This document shows, one piece after another, positions 1 through 11,331 of a DNA stretch of 64,000 bases. A program made the translations under genes and the position numbers. This stretch comes from Symbiodinium natans. Lineage: Eukaryota; Sar; Dinophyceae; Suessiales; Symbiodiniaceae. The stretch is from positions 172,501 through 236,500 of the forward strand of contig CAJNDS010002732.1 in assembly GCA_905221605.1 (NCBI GenBank). The letters are read 5' to 3'. The stretch's first letter is position 1. Every line of letters starts with the position of its first letter. The notes under the pieces are model-generated. The model saw only the letters and a list, made by a program, of their open reading frames with translations. It did not search any database and was not told where the DNA came from.

Positions 1-131
1 CTCAGCGTTCGTAAGTAGGCTGTAACTCTGTTGAAGTAAGTGGCTAGAAAGTCGCAGAGATTTTACTAGCAAGCTAGAGGAACGAAGCATCGTCGGGTTC
101 TCTTTGGATGGAGATCGAGCGAATGTAAGTG

Positions 132-2312
132 ATGGTGGGCACCACTTCCGGGCAGAAAGCCAATGGCAGAGTGCCCCGCACTGTTGGCGAGCTTCTACAA
201 GACGTGGAAGTTATCTGCCGGACGGACGTTCAAGGATTGGATGCAGCGGGCGCCGATACTGCGGTTGCTCGATCATTAGCTGCAGAGCTCCTGGAATGTT
301 GCGACAGAGTTTCGAAGGCACAAAGGGCGAAACCGTCCCCCAGGAACGGACAGACAGCCAAAAGGAAGTTGCAGCACTCTCAGCGGCACTTGATCGTGGC
401 ATATGCGATTGTTGTGTCTTTGACGCTTCCCTATTATGTATGTGTGCGCTACCGAAGTTGGTTCGTGGACGAAGGCTTCGCCATTTATCGGAATCCTGAT
501 GCCCGAGGAGAGACGTCTGTTCTTGAGGTGCTTAAGCACGACTTCTGGGGAACATCTCTCAATCCACCAGAGGGTTACATCACCCACAAGTCTTGGCGTC
601 CTCTGATAACCCTGATGTATGCTGCAGAGTGGCAGCTCTGCGCTCGATCTGGCTACGCCGGTTTGGAAATGAAGCCAATGCGACTTCTTAGTTGCCTGAT
701 TCACAGTCTGAATGCCGCGTTGATGCTTGCTGTCTTGCTTCAGGCACGAGTACCACTGCGGTGGGCTGGGTTGGCGGCGGCATTGTTTGCTACACATCCT
801 GTACACATTGAAAATATCGTGTACTTGGTGGGGCGTGCGGATTCCTTATCTACTACCTTCTACCTGCTCGCGATTCTCTTCTACTTGCGCAGCTTGAGGA
901 CCAGTACCCTGAGTCCGCTGCGGGCTTTGTGGTTCTATGCTGTTCTGGCGGTGTTGAACATTCTGTCGGGGCTCTGTAAGGAACCAGGCTTCACTGCTTT
1001 GTTTTTCGTTGCTTGCGTGGAAACAGCGCTGCGATGCAGGTGGGGGCACGTCCTTGGTCTGCTGGCCTCCTTTGCTGCCATAGCAGGATTGCGAACTTGG
1101 TACGTTGGCGGTACGGATGCAGGCTTCGGTTACGTGGACACCCCAATACGTTACCAAGATGCGCGGCTACATGGTAGTGAGTCTCAAGCATTGCTGGTGC
1201 GGACCTTGTCGTACCTGTTTCAGCACGGGTACTACGCGCAATTGCTGGTTCTCCCCTGGAACCAGTCATGGGATTACTCGTACGAATCCTTGCCCATGGT
1301 GACAACTGTTGCAGATCTTCGGCTCCAACTGATCATTGCAGCCTACTTGTCGGTGGCAGCCTTGGCATGCCACGGGATGCGTCTGCGCGGAAAGTGCCCC
1401 TCCGTGCTCATGGGGCTCGGCCTCATCGTCGTTCCATTTGTTCCCATGTCAAACCTCTTCTTTCTGGTCGGTACAACAATTGGGGAACGGTTGCTTTATC
1501 CGCTAACGGCAGGCTGGTCGCTTGTAGTAGGCGGTCTTGGTAGCCGATGCTCCTGGCGATGTGCGTGGATAGTCGCAGCAGCTGGTCTTTCAGTGTATAC
1601 AATCAATTCGAACATCCGCATGTCTCATTGGGAGTCCCCAGCAGTTCTCTTCCTGAAGGATGCTCAGCACTGGAACGGAAGTGTGAAAGTGCTACATGCA
1701 AAAGCCTCTGAGCTCCAGGCGCTTGGAGAGCTTGAGGAGGCTTTGCACTATTACCAGAAGTCCCTGGATATCTTCGACGACCAGGCTATCACTGACTACT
1801 GCATTGCCCGGATCTTGATCAACTTAGGCCGCTTCACAGAAGCTCACCAGCGTTTCGAGAAGATTTTGAATGGGCACGGTATCGGACTCCACGATGGCAA
1901 CGACTTTTTGTGGATGACAGACCTCGGGTACTTGCTGGTGCAGCTGGGTTCCGATCAGAACGGAGCCCATTACCTTCAGGAGGGGTTGAACCGTATGCCC
2001 TATAATTGCTACGGCTGGAATGCACTTGGTGTGGCACAGGCACGGCAAGGTCAACTGGAGCAAGCGCTTGCATCGCTGACTCAGAGCTTGCAATGTGACC
2101 CTGAGTCGGCTGTCACGTGGAGTAATCTGGCTGTTCTATACGCCTATGGCAATGCAGGAGACCAAGCGTCAGAGGCCCTCCAGCAGGCACTGCGCCTGAA
2201 TGCTTCACATCCTGCAGTAGCACACAACCTTCAAGTACTCCAAGGCTTAGCCCCACACCTACAGCCAAGATTTGAGCTGTACATTCCATACCCTGGACGT
2301 GGTGGCAGATAG
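132..2312 (+). CDS. TMTC-type protein O-mannosyltransferase with C-terminal TPR repeats
   Basis: Uninterrupted frame of about 726 codons from the ATG at 132; an in-frame GTG just before it is not a plausible eukaryotic start. A hydrophilic N-terminus (about 85 residues) is followed by a first membrane segment, then YRSWFVDEGFAI, THKSWRPLITL and HPVHIENIVYLVGRADSL. These match the conserved luminal and membrane blocks of TMTC1-4 proteins. More membrane helices run to about residue 510, and TPR-like repeats fill about residues 515-715 (YYQKSLDIF, GWNALGVAQARQGQLEQAL, TWSNLAVLYAYGN). TMTC enzymes are ER polytopic proteins that transfer mannose from dolichol-phosphate-mannose to Ser/Thr. Length is close to the family norm. 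The gene is intronless, unlike most recognised neighbours, so it may be a retroposed copy, but it is intact. No spliced-leader remnant is visible in the 131 bases upstream. Family assignment is strong; the substrate is unknown. Confidence 0.88.
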   Translation: MVGTTSGQKANGRVPRTVGELLQDVEVICRTDVQGLDAAGADTAVARSLAAELLECCDRVSKAQRAKPSPRNGQTAKRKLQHSQRHLIVAYAIVVSLTLPYYVCVRYRSWFVDEGFAIYRNPDARGETSVLEVLKHDFWGTSLNPPEGYITHKSWRPLITLMYAAEWQLCARSGYAGLEMKPMRLLSCLIHSLNAALMLAVLLQARVPLRWAGLAAALFATHPVHIENIVYLVGRADSLSTTFYLLAILFYLRSLRTSTLSPLRALWFYAVLAVLNILSGLCKEPGFTALFFVACVETALRCRWGHVLGLLASFAAIAGLRTWYVGGTDAGFGYVDTPIRYQDARLHGSESQALLVRTLSYLFQHGYYAQLLVLPWNQSWDYSYESLPMVTTVADLRLQLIIAAYLSVAALACHGMRLRGKCPSVLMGLGLIVVPFVPMSNLFFLVGTTIGERLLYPLTAGWSLVVGGLGSRCSWRCAWIVAAAGLSVYTINSNIRMSHWESPAVLFLKDAQHWNGSVKVLHAKASELQALGELEEALHYYQKSLDIFDDQAITDYCIARILINLGRFTEAHQRFEKILNGHGIGLHDGNDFLWMTDLGYLLVQLGSDQNGAHYLQEGLNRMPYNCYGWNALGVAQARQGQLEQALASLTQSLQCDPESAVTWSNLAVLYAYGNAGDQASEALQQALRLNASHPAVAHNLQVLQGLAPHLQPRFELYIPYPGRGGR

Positions 2313-2710
2313 CAAAAAAGGCAGTTGGTCCGGCTCCAATAGTCCAGAATCGGAGCATGGGCCCCCTTCATTATGAGCATCTGAGGCCTTGCACCATCGC
2401 GGCACAGCCACCGTCTCAGAGCGCTCTTGTCGCGAAGGCGAGCACCGAAGCCAACCCCTAAACCTTCGACCCTTAACACCTCAAACCCTCAACCCCTAAA
2501 CTCTACACCAAGAAGCCCCTCAACCTTCCAAAAACTGCTGTTGGCAGCCGCCGAGGCCCTGTCCGCGTGCTTGCGGATCAGGCTGGCTTGGGTCACAGCC
2601 ACAGTTTTGCAACTTCCATTGGCGCATGGAGATTGTCCATGGTTGACCCAGACTCGTCTTGGAGATCTCCCATTCTTTCTTCTAAGTTCGTAGGCAAATA
2701 TTTTTTATAC
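2313..2710. other. Intergenic, no gene seen
   Basis: Short frames only. About 2455-2525 is CCCTAAA-like but degenerate, resembling decayed interstitial telomere repeat. Confidence 0.5.
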
Positions 2711-2821
2711 TGAACTACTAATTGCTCAAGAACCCCTCCCAAAATCCCTATATTGCCCTTATAAGGAGGATCGTTTTTTATTTTTTATTTTTTCAGGGGT
2801 TCTTAAGCAATTAGTAGTGAA
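2711..2821. mobile_element. MITE family 1, copy 1 (with 4-bp target duplication)
   Basis: A 103-bp element at 2715-2817 has terminal inverted repeats of about 22 bp: CTACTAATTGCTCAAG at the left and its near-complement ending CAATTAGTAG at the right. It is flanked by the direct repeat TGAA (2711-2714 and 2818-2821). The interior holds AATCCCTATATTG, shared with the copy at 17330. It has no coding capacity, so it would be non-autonomous. Confidence 0.75.
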
Positions 2822-3477
2822 GCAGTACTTCATCATGTAGATCAACTGCCACATGCCGCAGAGAGCCTCAGGTGCTTTTGCCATTCGACTGGACCCGCCT
2901 CACTGCGCGCAAGGAAGCTCTGGTGAAGCAAGGGGCTTACGGGCACTTGGGGGCATAAAGTGGGTTTGATCTAAGTTCTGGGTTCCTTCCTGCAGTAGTC
3001 CCAATAGGGTTTTAATTTCTAGGCTGACATGCGACATGTTGTTGGCAGGTCGCATTGGCCGCGGAAGTTGCGCAACTTCCGCTGTCGCAACTTGTCGAGT
3101 CAGGGCCTTTGGTTCGGCCTTTGCCAGTCAGAAACCCAAAGCCCTCCCAAGCCCCAAGAAGCTTCAACGCCTAAAGCCCCAAAACCCTGGACATCCCTCT
3201 TCAAGCAGAAACTCCAAAAACCAAAGCCATTTCTGGCAAAACTTGAGTTTAGTGAGGTCTTATCCCCACCACCCTAAACCCCCAGGTTAGGCAAAAGCAG
3301 CGGAAACCCCAAACAAAGTTTCCAAGGCTGAACCCTCTAAACACCGATAAACCCCCTATACACGCTATAAAATACCTATGAACCCCTATAAACCCCAAAG
3401 GGTTGCCTGTAAGCTTATGTGGTTGGCTTCCCTAGTAAACTCTATAAATACTAGAAATTATGAAACAAGTTTTAAAA
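2822..3477. other. Non-coding stretch
   Basis: No recognisable exon. About 3125-3380 is C/A-rich with scattered CCCCTAAA- and CCCCTATAAA-like words. Confidence 0.4.
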
Positions 3478-3994
3478 AACGTCTTGAAAAAAGTCTTTTT
3501 GAAAAGTCCTCTTCAACAACAATGGCTTTCAAAAAGTCAACAAAAAGTATTCAAAACGTCCTAAAGAGAGTCTTAAACAAAGTCTGGGAAAAGTCTAGAA
3601 AAAGTCTAAAATAAGACTCGGGGAGAGTGTCCTGGCGACCTCCACTCCCCTCCGGAGACTCTGCCCGAGACTTGTCCTAGACTTTTTTTAGACTTTTCCT
3701 TGACTTTTGAAAGATTTGATTAGACTTTTCCCAAGCAAACGTCTAAAAACAGTCTAGAAAAAGTCTAAAAAAGTCTAGACAAGTCTAGAAACATCTACAA
3801 AAAGTCTAGAAAAAGTCTCGGGCAAAGACTCCGGAGGGGAGTGGGGGTCGCCAGGAGACTCTCCCCGAGACTGATTTTAGACTTCTTCTAGACTTTTCCC
3901 AGACTTTGTTTAAGACTCTCTTTAGGACGTTTTTGAAAGCCATGGTTTTTGAAGAGGGCTTGTCAAAAAGACTTTTAAACGACCTTTTCTAGAC
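3478..3994. repeat. Long foldback (hairpin) element built on GTCTAGAAAAAGTCTAAA words
   Basis: The left arm (about 3478-3671) and right arm (about 3815-3994) are near-perfect reverse complements over some 180 bp, including CGGGGAGAGT, the CCTGGCGACC core and TCCGGAG...GCCCGAGAC. The left arm has about 20 extra bases near 3535. The central 3672-3814 is also self-complementary (CTTGTC-TAGACTTTTTTAGAC against GTCTAAAAAAGTCTAGACAAG words), so the hairpin closes almost completely. An open frame of about 78 codons through the left arm is Lys/Ser-rich and comes from the repeat, not a gene. Confidence 0.8.
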
Positions 3995-5599
3995 TTTTAT
4001 TAAGAATTTCCTTCGGCGATAGTATTAACTATATACCAACGACATATAAGGTCTCATAAAATGTTCAGGTCCGGGCGCCTGGTCTGGGCCCCGATGGCGG
4101 CAGAGGCTGAGGCCAGCCTTCGAAGCACAGAGTTTAGGGTTTAGGGTTTAGGGTGTAGGGTTTACAGCAAGAAGCTGAAGAGAGGCTCGCACAAAGAAGG
4201 CTCGGATTCCTGTTATCGGTGATATCGAGTCTTCCACACCCCTTGTTCCCGGCGGCAGCCTCTTGAGGACAACTTTCGTTAATGACTTCAAGCAGAGCCC
4301 AAGTGAACTCTTGGATTCCTGGCAGGAGTTGGGATACTGGTTGCTGCAAGTTGTGTCCGTGCCACGCCCTCAGCTGTCCGTGGCCTGAGACTTCTGCCCG
4401 ATCGAGGCTTGCTTAGGCTCGAAGTTGGCTTTTGCTACCCACAGTCCTTAGTCACCATCTTTTGATCTTGCTTAGCTTTTTAGAGGACCGTTGAAATCAA
4501 AGGTTTGCACTCATCTCCTGTGCTCAGGGCATCTCGGGGCTTTGACTTGGGAAAGTGCTTTCTCCGGCCAAGTCGGACGCAGACTTGCACATCTTTCTAC
4601 GGCAGCAATTTGACCATGATGAAGAAACCGAGCGCTACACATACGTGGAGCATCATGGGGCATGCAGCCCAAGAAAGTGAGTGAATTCCGGGTCTGTGCT
4701 TTCCGGGGAAGTTAACTCCACGAGAGCTTGGAGTGCCGGTGGCGGCAGATTTTGCTTGCAGGCAAGTACAGGTCGCCCTCCATGCCAGAAACATGCCAAA
4801 ACTGTTAAAAGTCCTCTTGCCGTGTTGTAAACCACAAGTTCACTGCTCAAAGTTCTGAAAGCTCCGTTGGGCCTCGGGTTTTCGGGGCTGAAGAGTGAGC
4901 CTGAAGACTGCAAGCACACAATGACAAGGGTTCTCCTTCCTCGCAGCATCAGGTCAGTGAGCGGACATGGAATCCTTCAGAACTGCACTGGCCGCTTGGA
5001 TGGTCGTGAGGGTGCGCGTGGGCCTTGCTGTTGCGTTGCGGACATGAGGCGAGCGTGGCTCTGGCTGCCTCGCAGCTGTAGTGCCGTCCCGAGTTTCTAC
5101 TACAACCCACGCAAGTCATGAGCGTGTTTTGTGGAATGAGCCCTGCTTGGGCATGGCAGGATACAGGGACGGGTGACGTCATGGGTCCACAGGCCGGAGC
5201 CCAAGAATCTTCGAGAGAGGGGATAAGCAGAGAGCAGTTGGAAGCGGAGGCCTCTGTGAACCGCCTGCTCGCCCTCTTGGATGTGAAGGAGCCCCTTTAT
5301 CAGCGATGCCCAGCCTGCTTGTGAGATTCCCGCCAAGATGTGCCGCAGACCAGCCCATGTGGGCCTTGTGCGGTTCAACCGGCTTACCACCGAACACTTT
5401 GCTTGCTCACTTCCATACAACATGTAATCTCAGAAGCGGTTACTTGGAGGTTGATGGTACCTGTTAACCAATTAAAACTGTACTTATAACCATATTAGGG
5501 CACTTAAGGGCGTACAAACCCCACCTCTTTGTTCCCTGTCTGCCTGCGCTCGTTTCTGCTTCTCCTTTCCAAGACTCCACTCTCCTTGCCTGAGCTTTC
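3995..5599. other. Mostly non-coding; short telomere-type tract and a possible upstream protease exon
   Basis: A (TTTAGGG)n-like tract of about four units lies at 4131-4164. About 4866-4900 reads LGLGFSGLKS, which resembles the DGILGLGF segment of pepsin-like proteases and could be an upstream exon of the gene at 5600. The diagnostic DTG active-site exons were not found, so this is only a suggestion. Confidence 0.3.
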
Positions 5600-6102
5600 C
5601 GGTCACGTCGTTTTGTTGAAGCAGGAAGACTGCGCCCTGGACAAGCTGCCAAGCATTGAGTTCAAGATTCAAGGTTTTGACGACAGGACAGATCCGGTGA
5701 CTGGCTTTGTCGTTTTTGGTCCGGGTACCTTTGGGGAGTTGTCCTGGCGTTTTGCTTCTTTGGACAAGGATGCTGTCGCTGAGTCTGACAGCTGCCGACT
5801 ACATTGACAAAACAGACGGGTTTTGCGACGCCTCCATATCTGTGATGGATATGCCTCCAGAGAAGCCCCAAGTGTGGGTGCTTGGGCAGCCGCTGTTGCG
5901 GAAATATGTGTCAGTGTATGATGTAAAGAACCGGAAAGTAGGATTTGGCCTTGCCAGCCATGTGCAAGGTGATGATACTTCTGGACCTAGTCCAGTGCAG
6001 GATTTGCCGGATGCCAACAGTTTCCTGCAATCTGCACAGAATTCGGGGTTCAAGGTCGTGAGTGAGCGGAAGATGAGATTGCGCGCCAGGGATCGAGAGT
6101 AG
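5600..6102 (+). CDS. Pepsin-like (A1) aspartic protease, C-terminal exons only
   Basis: Two coding blocks in different frames joined by a short intron. Block 1 (about 5600-5684) reads QEDCALDKLPSIEFKIQGFD, matching the C..I..LPTITFTIGG segment of the pepsin C-lobe. Block 2 (about 5776-6102, stop TAG) reads LTAADYIDK, then VWVLGQPLLRKYVSVYDV and KVGFGLA, matching the ..DYI...WILGDVFLRKYYTVFD...VGFALA end of A1 proteases. A polar 45-residue tail rich in Arg/Lys follows. Neither active-site Asp motif (DTGS, DTGT) is in these exons; they should lie upstream, but the 4.0-5.6 kb region gave at most one doubtful block. Either long introns hide the rest or only a 3' remnant survives. Confidence 0.7.
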
Positions 6103-9100
6103 ACAAACTGCTCCATGTACAGTGGCCCTCCATGTTCCGCGCGTGCCTTTGGCCTTTATGCTTGTTAGCTTCGTGCCCCAACGGGTGCGGATGATTCCTC
6201 AGTGGCAGAATCTGTGGAGATGAAGGCAGGGCGCAAACACGATGGCAATATGGCCAATATGCACCAGAATGGATTTCTAAGAGCTGCCATCCTGCCATGC
6301 CTGCCCATCGTAGGTCGTAGTCAGATCGCAGATTGCGAGGATTGGGGAGGAGGATCGTTGCATTGGAGAACAGGAGAGACTGCAATCCAGCAGACTTGTA
6401 GATTGTTGATCTTCGTTGCACTCAGCATAATGTTGATGATGGCACGTTGCATTGCGTGCGTGATAGCTGTTCCGGAGTAGTGTAAGTGTCATTAAGCAAG
6501 CCAAGCCAAACGTCTCCGTAGAACCTGGAAAAGGATGTCGCAGAACTGCTGCAAAACGCTGGGCCTGGGCAGCACCATGCTCAAGGTTTACATACACTTC
6601 TGCCTCGACTGCCTATACCAATGAAGCACTGCCGGCCGGACAATGCTAAAGTCAGTGATCTGGGAAACGCACGTGGCGCTGGATCAAGCTTATTGACCCA
6701 GATCGCTCGCGACACTGGTTGCTGTCCGGGCTCTTAGGCGTCAGGTTGCGAGAGTTGCCAAAACCACAAAATCCAAGACGTAGAGAACTGAAGTAGGATG
6801 GTGTCTGTCAGGACAGTCTTCGTCATTTTATGCGGTGCGCCCGCATCAGGACATTAGGACAAAATGTCTACACGACACCCTGCCTTCCCTTCACGCGGCT
6901 TGTTTAGGACCAATGGGAGCTGAACTGTTCTAGGCGTAATAGGAGCTCATAGGAGAACACGGCGCGCTGACAGATTCCAAGATGGGGGTCTGCAAGAAGC
7001 CGGCAGCGAAATGTGCCCCAGCTGAATTTGACGTGGCATGAACTATCCCATCCACTTGAAACAATGTTTTCGGAGGCTCTGCTGGCAGCACTCAAGCAGG
7101 ACCACGGAAGGCCGTGGCCACAGCACGCTGGTGCTTTGAAGCAGAGTGGGCGGCCTTGAGTGACTTGCATTGACCGTTGAGTCACCAAAGACCTCGACGA
7201 ACACTTCGGCTCGGAGATCTGCTCCGAGGCAGGCTCTCTTGATGCACCCCACAGCGCAAAAGAGATCCATTTAACTGGGTCAAACTGGGTTCTTTCGAAG
7301 AGGAAGAAAAACCGTGGGGCATGATTGCTTTGCAGATGTGTTGAACTTACCCAGGCACTCGGCGATCTGTGTTCCTAGTGATGGCGTGATGAGTAATGTG
7401 AAGGCAGGTGCCGGCAAAGCAAGGCAAACGAAGCCCGAGCCTCAGCATTGACGACGAATCACATGTGCGTGGCGCGGTCGTAACAGTATCTCCTTGGGTT
7501 TTTTTGTTCGTATAAAACCGAAGAGGATATCAAATTATTTTATTGTTACTAAGGTTCTAAAGGGAGTATAGGTAATAGGCTTTAAAGTTGCCTTGCAGGG
7601 GCAGCAGTTAAAATTCCAGTAGTGCCGAAGACAGTTTCGCGGCCAACTTTGCAGCTGAAAAGCGGCGTTTAGCTGATTTCGCGCCTTGGAATGGAGTCCC
7701 CTGGCCCCTGGCAAGGGCGACTCCAATCAAGCCATATCAAGCCATATCAAGCCCAGCAGGCGGCCCAACATGGTACGAAGTACTTGTCGCCATTCATAAA
7801 TTCTGCTGATAAGTCTTACGATGACCTGCGCAGCTGTTGGAGAGAAAGCACAGCTGGCGAACCGCAAATCCGCCAGTCGGCACGCATGCTGTTGCAAGTG
7901 CACCCCGTGCAAATGACCGAGAGAAATTTCAAACCACACAGGACCACACATGGCCCATTCCAAGACATCACGAAATGACCGAGGCCTCAAGACACATCCT
8001 TGGCGCACACTTGCGCGAATGTTGAAGGGCTTAGGGGTTTCAGAGCCGTTGACCACCCACCCTTTCTGCCTTGCCCGTTCGAGTCGAGACTGCGGTCCTA
8101 CAAGGACATGTGACTGACCAACATGAGACAAAGATTTTGTGTTCATTCAGCTTTACAAATTGACACCAAAGACTTGTTTCGACATGTCCAGCGACATTTT
8201 TGTGCTGCGCCTCTCCCCCTCGTTTCGTGATTTTTGTTTCTCGCACCCTTTTTTCCGCATGTCGGGGCGGTCCCTGTGCAACCCCGGCCCAAGGCTAGGC
8301 TCGTGGCGCTTACGGGATGCGGCTGGCAATGGAGGCAGGGACGAGTCGACAAGGACATCGCTGGCAAGCGGCGAGTCCCCACCGAGACAAGCTGCAAAGG
8401 AGCGCGCTGCAGCGAAGGAGATTTTGGAGCGTAAAGGCAGAAATGGCAGCGGCCCTCGAGGAGTCGCGGAGGATGGGACGACCCGAGCTCGGCACTGAGC
8501 CTTGACGACATCAAATAATGGCGCGTGCTCTTCCTTCATCTGATATTCTTTAATGGCGAGCCCCAGACAAAAAAGGCACACAACGCAAAAATCAAATCGG
8601 AAATGTTTTTCCCCCAATTGCAATGTGCAGTTTAAGAGATGGGTCCGCCAACTTCGTCCGCTGGCTCGGTGCCGAGCGCGGGCCTTCCCTCCCTCCTCGA
8701 GGGCCGCTGGCATCTCCGCTTAAGCGCTGCGCTGGTCATGCTCATCTCCTTCGCCACAGCACGCCCCTTCGCAGCTGGGCACAGCAGCGCTGCCATCGTC
8801 CATGGGATTCGCTGCGGTTCGGTGACGTCCTTGTCAGCAAACTGATGAGTTTCAGCTTCTTTTGCCGCCGTTCGGCGGCGATTGCGGCGATGTTTGTTGG
8901 CGAAGTTTACCGTGAAGGCATGTGGTGAAGAACGCGTAATATTTAATGTCAAGTTTCATTTCTAGAAAACCCCGCTGAAAATTCCACGCCGTTCACCACC
9001 AGACCTGTGCGACGCAGGCCTCCAGCACAAAGTCAATAAAGCTTCGATCGCTCATTCTGCAAAAGCCTCTACTCTACGCAAAGTGGTCGAGAAGGAGCTG

Positions 9101-11331
9101 TCCAGGCCGAATCCAAGCCGACGCCCCGGGGATGCAAAAAGGGTCGCCAGTTCAGGGAAGGCCAGCCCATTGTGCAATCTATTCCGGACAGGAGATGGGG
9201 TGTGCCGCTGTCTGTTTCTTGCCCACAGAAGAGAAGATTGTTCTCACACTGACAGACCGTGTTCCGAAATCCATTTTTGAATCACGCCAGAACTTCAATG
9301 CTCACTTCTGGGTGCCCCTTGAGACAACATGACTCAGAACCACTCCGTGCTCCCTTGTATCAGCACCGCACAAAAATCCCTGCAAATCACGGCGCTCGCA
9401 GTCCCATGAGTTTTTGGCAGCGTTTAGCTGCTTGGTTTTGCCCAGGACGATCGCCCTCCTCACTGCCAGCGACTCCTCAGGACCAGCGTGATTGAAGTGC
9501 ATGGCTCCCCCGTTGTACTGTACTAGCAGTCCCTAATAGGGACTATAATCGGGGGCATACCATGATCCCTGCTAAGAACTGTTCGTATAAGGGGGAACAT
9601 CCCAAAGCATGGCGTGAAAGGGCAGCAATAAAGATAACAAAAAAAGACCCTGCCACGGCGCACCAAGGAGACCCGGATGGCCAAGTTTAGACGTCAGCCG
9701 AGCATTGCCACATGCAGCGGCTTCAGAAACATGTGAAAACATGGTTGCAGTTGTTGCGACGCGTGGATTTGCCCGAGGTGGCGGTTTTTTTGGGGCGGTG
9801 CTTGTTGGTGTATCTTGTGTTTGTTGCATCGGCTCAGGTTTTCTTATCTCCGGCGCTGTAGTGCTCCACTGGCCAAAGTGTTTCTTTTTGTCGGACGGCC
9901 GCTCGACATATTTTCTTCCTTGTCAAAAAAGCCGTGTGTTTTGTTCAGGTTTACGGTTAGTTGTAAACGCTGGCTCGCCCGACCCCCCCCCCAACCCGCC
10001 GGCATCCCTGATGCTTCCTGTTGTGGCACACAGTGCACTGGGACCGTGGGGGGGGGATGATGGGGCTAAACAGGTTCCATGAGAAGAAGAGCAGCAACAG
10101 GATTTAGGGTCCAGGATACCAGTACCTGGGTTCCAGCGGGGGTCCCAGTGGGTCGTGGGGTGGTCGCGGGCAGTCTGCATTGAGCAAGCAAAGTGGTCTT
10201 GCAGCAAGCAGCCTTGCAGCCGGAACATGTTCTCACACATTCGCCCCAGGTGACCGAATTGAACGAGCCCTGGAACAGCGGCTCTACCTGCCCGGTTCCT
10301 GATGCAGATGCTGGCAAGCACATCAGTACAGATGTCGGCCGAACAGCATCTGAAAGCTTTGCGGCTTCAGGTTGGATTCTGAACGGCATCGCGCTGGACG
10401 CCAACTGCGCGCTCGGCACAATGTTGAGAGTCCGGCTTGATTGTGTGTCAAATATGTTTGTTCGGTCGGTATCGGAAAGGACCCGGAGCTCTTTTCCATG
10501 TTTTGGGCAGCACCGGTAATGTGCAGATCTCAGAATTCGGCAGGTATACTGAGAGCCAGCAGCTAGGATGTTAATTGGTAAGGTTGTCTACCGTGAAAAC
10601 ACCCGCACAACCTGGAGGTTTATGCCGTAGACATCGGCACCTGCCCAAACTGCGATTGCATCGGCCCAAGCGTTCTCGGCAGCAAGAAATGCACACTATG
10701 CACGTTGCAGCTGGGCCAAGGTCCAGATTTCCTGAAAGGGCGTGGCCCATGCAAGCCCAAGCCTAAGCATCTAAGCCTTCTAAGCATGTTGCAGGGACGG
10801 CCGCGAATCCACAGAGATCGGTGCTCGAATCATGGATTGGCTCAACTGTGTGCAGGTCATAATTAACCCAGCCGTTTCACAACTCGCCATGAAGCAGCCC
10901 AGCATGAACTTTGTGAGTCCCGGGTATCCAGTTCATGCAAAGTTCATGGTTTGGCAATTGGTTTGCGGTAGTTTCATGTCGAATGTAGAGATGCCATGGT
11001 GATGTGCCGCCGGCACAGTGGCCTGAGTGACCTGATGGCGTGACCGTTGCAAGCTATTGACAATGGGGGCCGGAGCCGGCGCGATGTATCTCAGTAGGGC
11101 CCAAGCCCATGCAGCCGAACCTTGGGCAGCAACGTGGTTCAGGGTTTGAAATGGTGGAAACGGGTGAACTTTGAGCTCAAGCTCGTTTGCACCCCAGGCC
11201 CTGAAGCTGGGCCGAAAGGCAGCCAAAAAAGAGCTGAAGCAAAAGAAGGCCCAGGAGTTGATGAGGCCGAGAGCACGGAGGAGGTAGCAGAAGGTGGCAG
11301 GCGCATTTGGTTTCATGGGCCGTCCCTGCAG
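6103..11331. other. 5.2-kb stretch with no recognisable gene
   Basis: Both strands hold only frames of 60-190 codons with no family motif I recognise. It contains an inverted duplication (8310-8860). An AT-rich patch at about 7490-7570 includes GTAAGGTTCTAA-like words that recur near 43395. Short exons of the upstream protease or the downstream kinase could be hidden here. Confidence 0.4.
8310..8860. repeat. Divergent inverted duplication
   Basis: About 8385-8505 and the reverse complement of about 8655-8770 share CAGCGGCCCTCGAGGAG, GCGAAGGAGAT and CTCGGCACYGAGCC blocks. Read outward, both arms encode similar peptide ends (GRPELGTEP on +, GRPALGTEP on -). The arms look like two diverged copies of one sequence in opposite orientation; neither is a convincing gene. 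Confidence 0.5.

Noticed and set aside
3378-3614. 78-codon Lys/Ser-rich frame
   Set aside because: Lies in the left arm of the foldback and is explained by its AAGTCTAGAAA words.
8153-8713. 186-codon frame on the - strand
   Set aside because: No motif or conserved look, and it spans one arm of the inverted duplication; likely chance.
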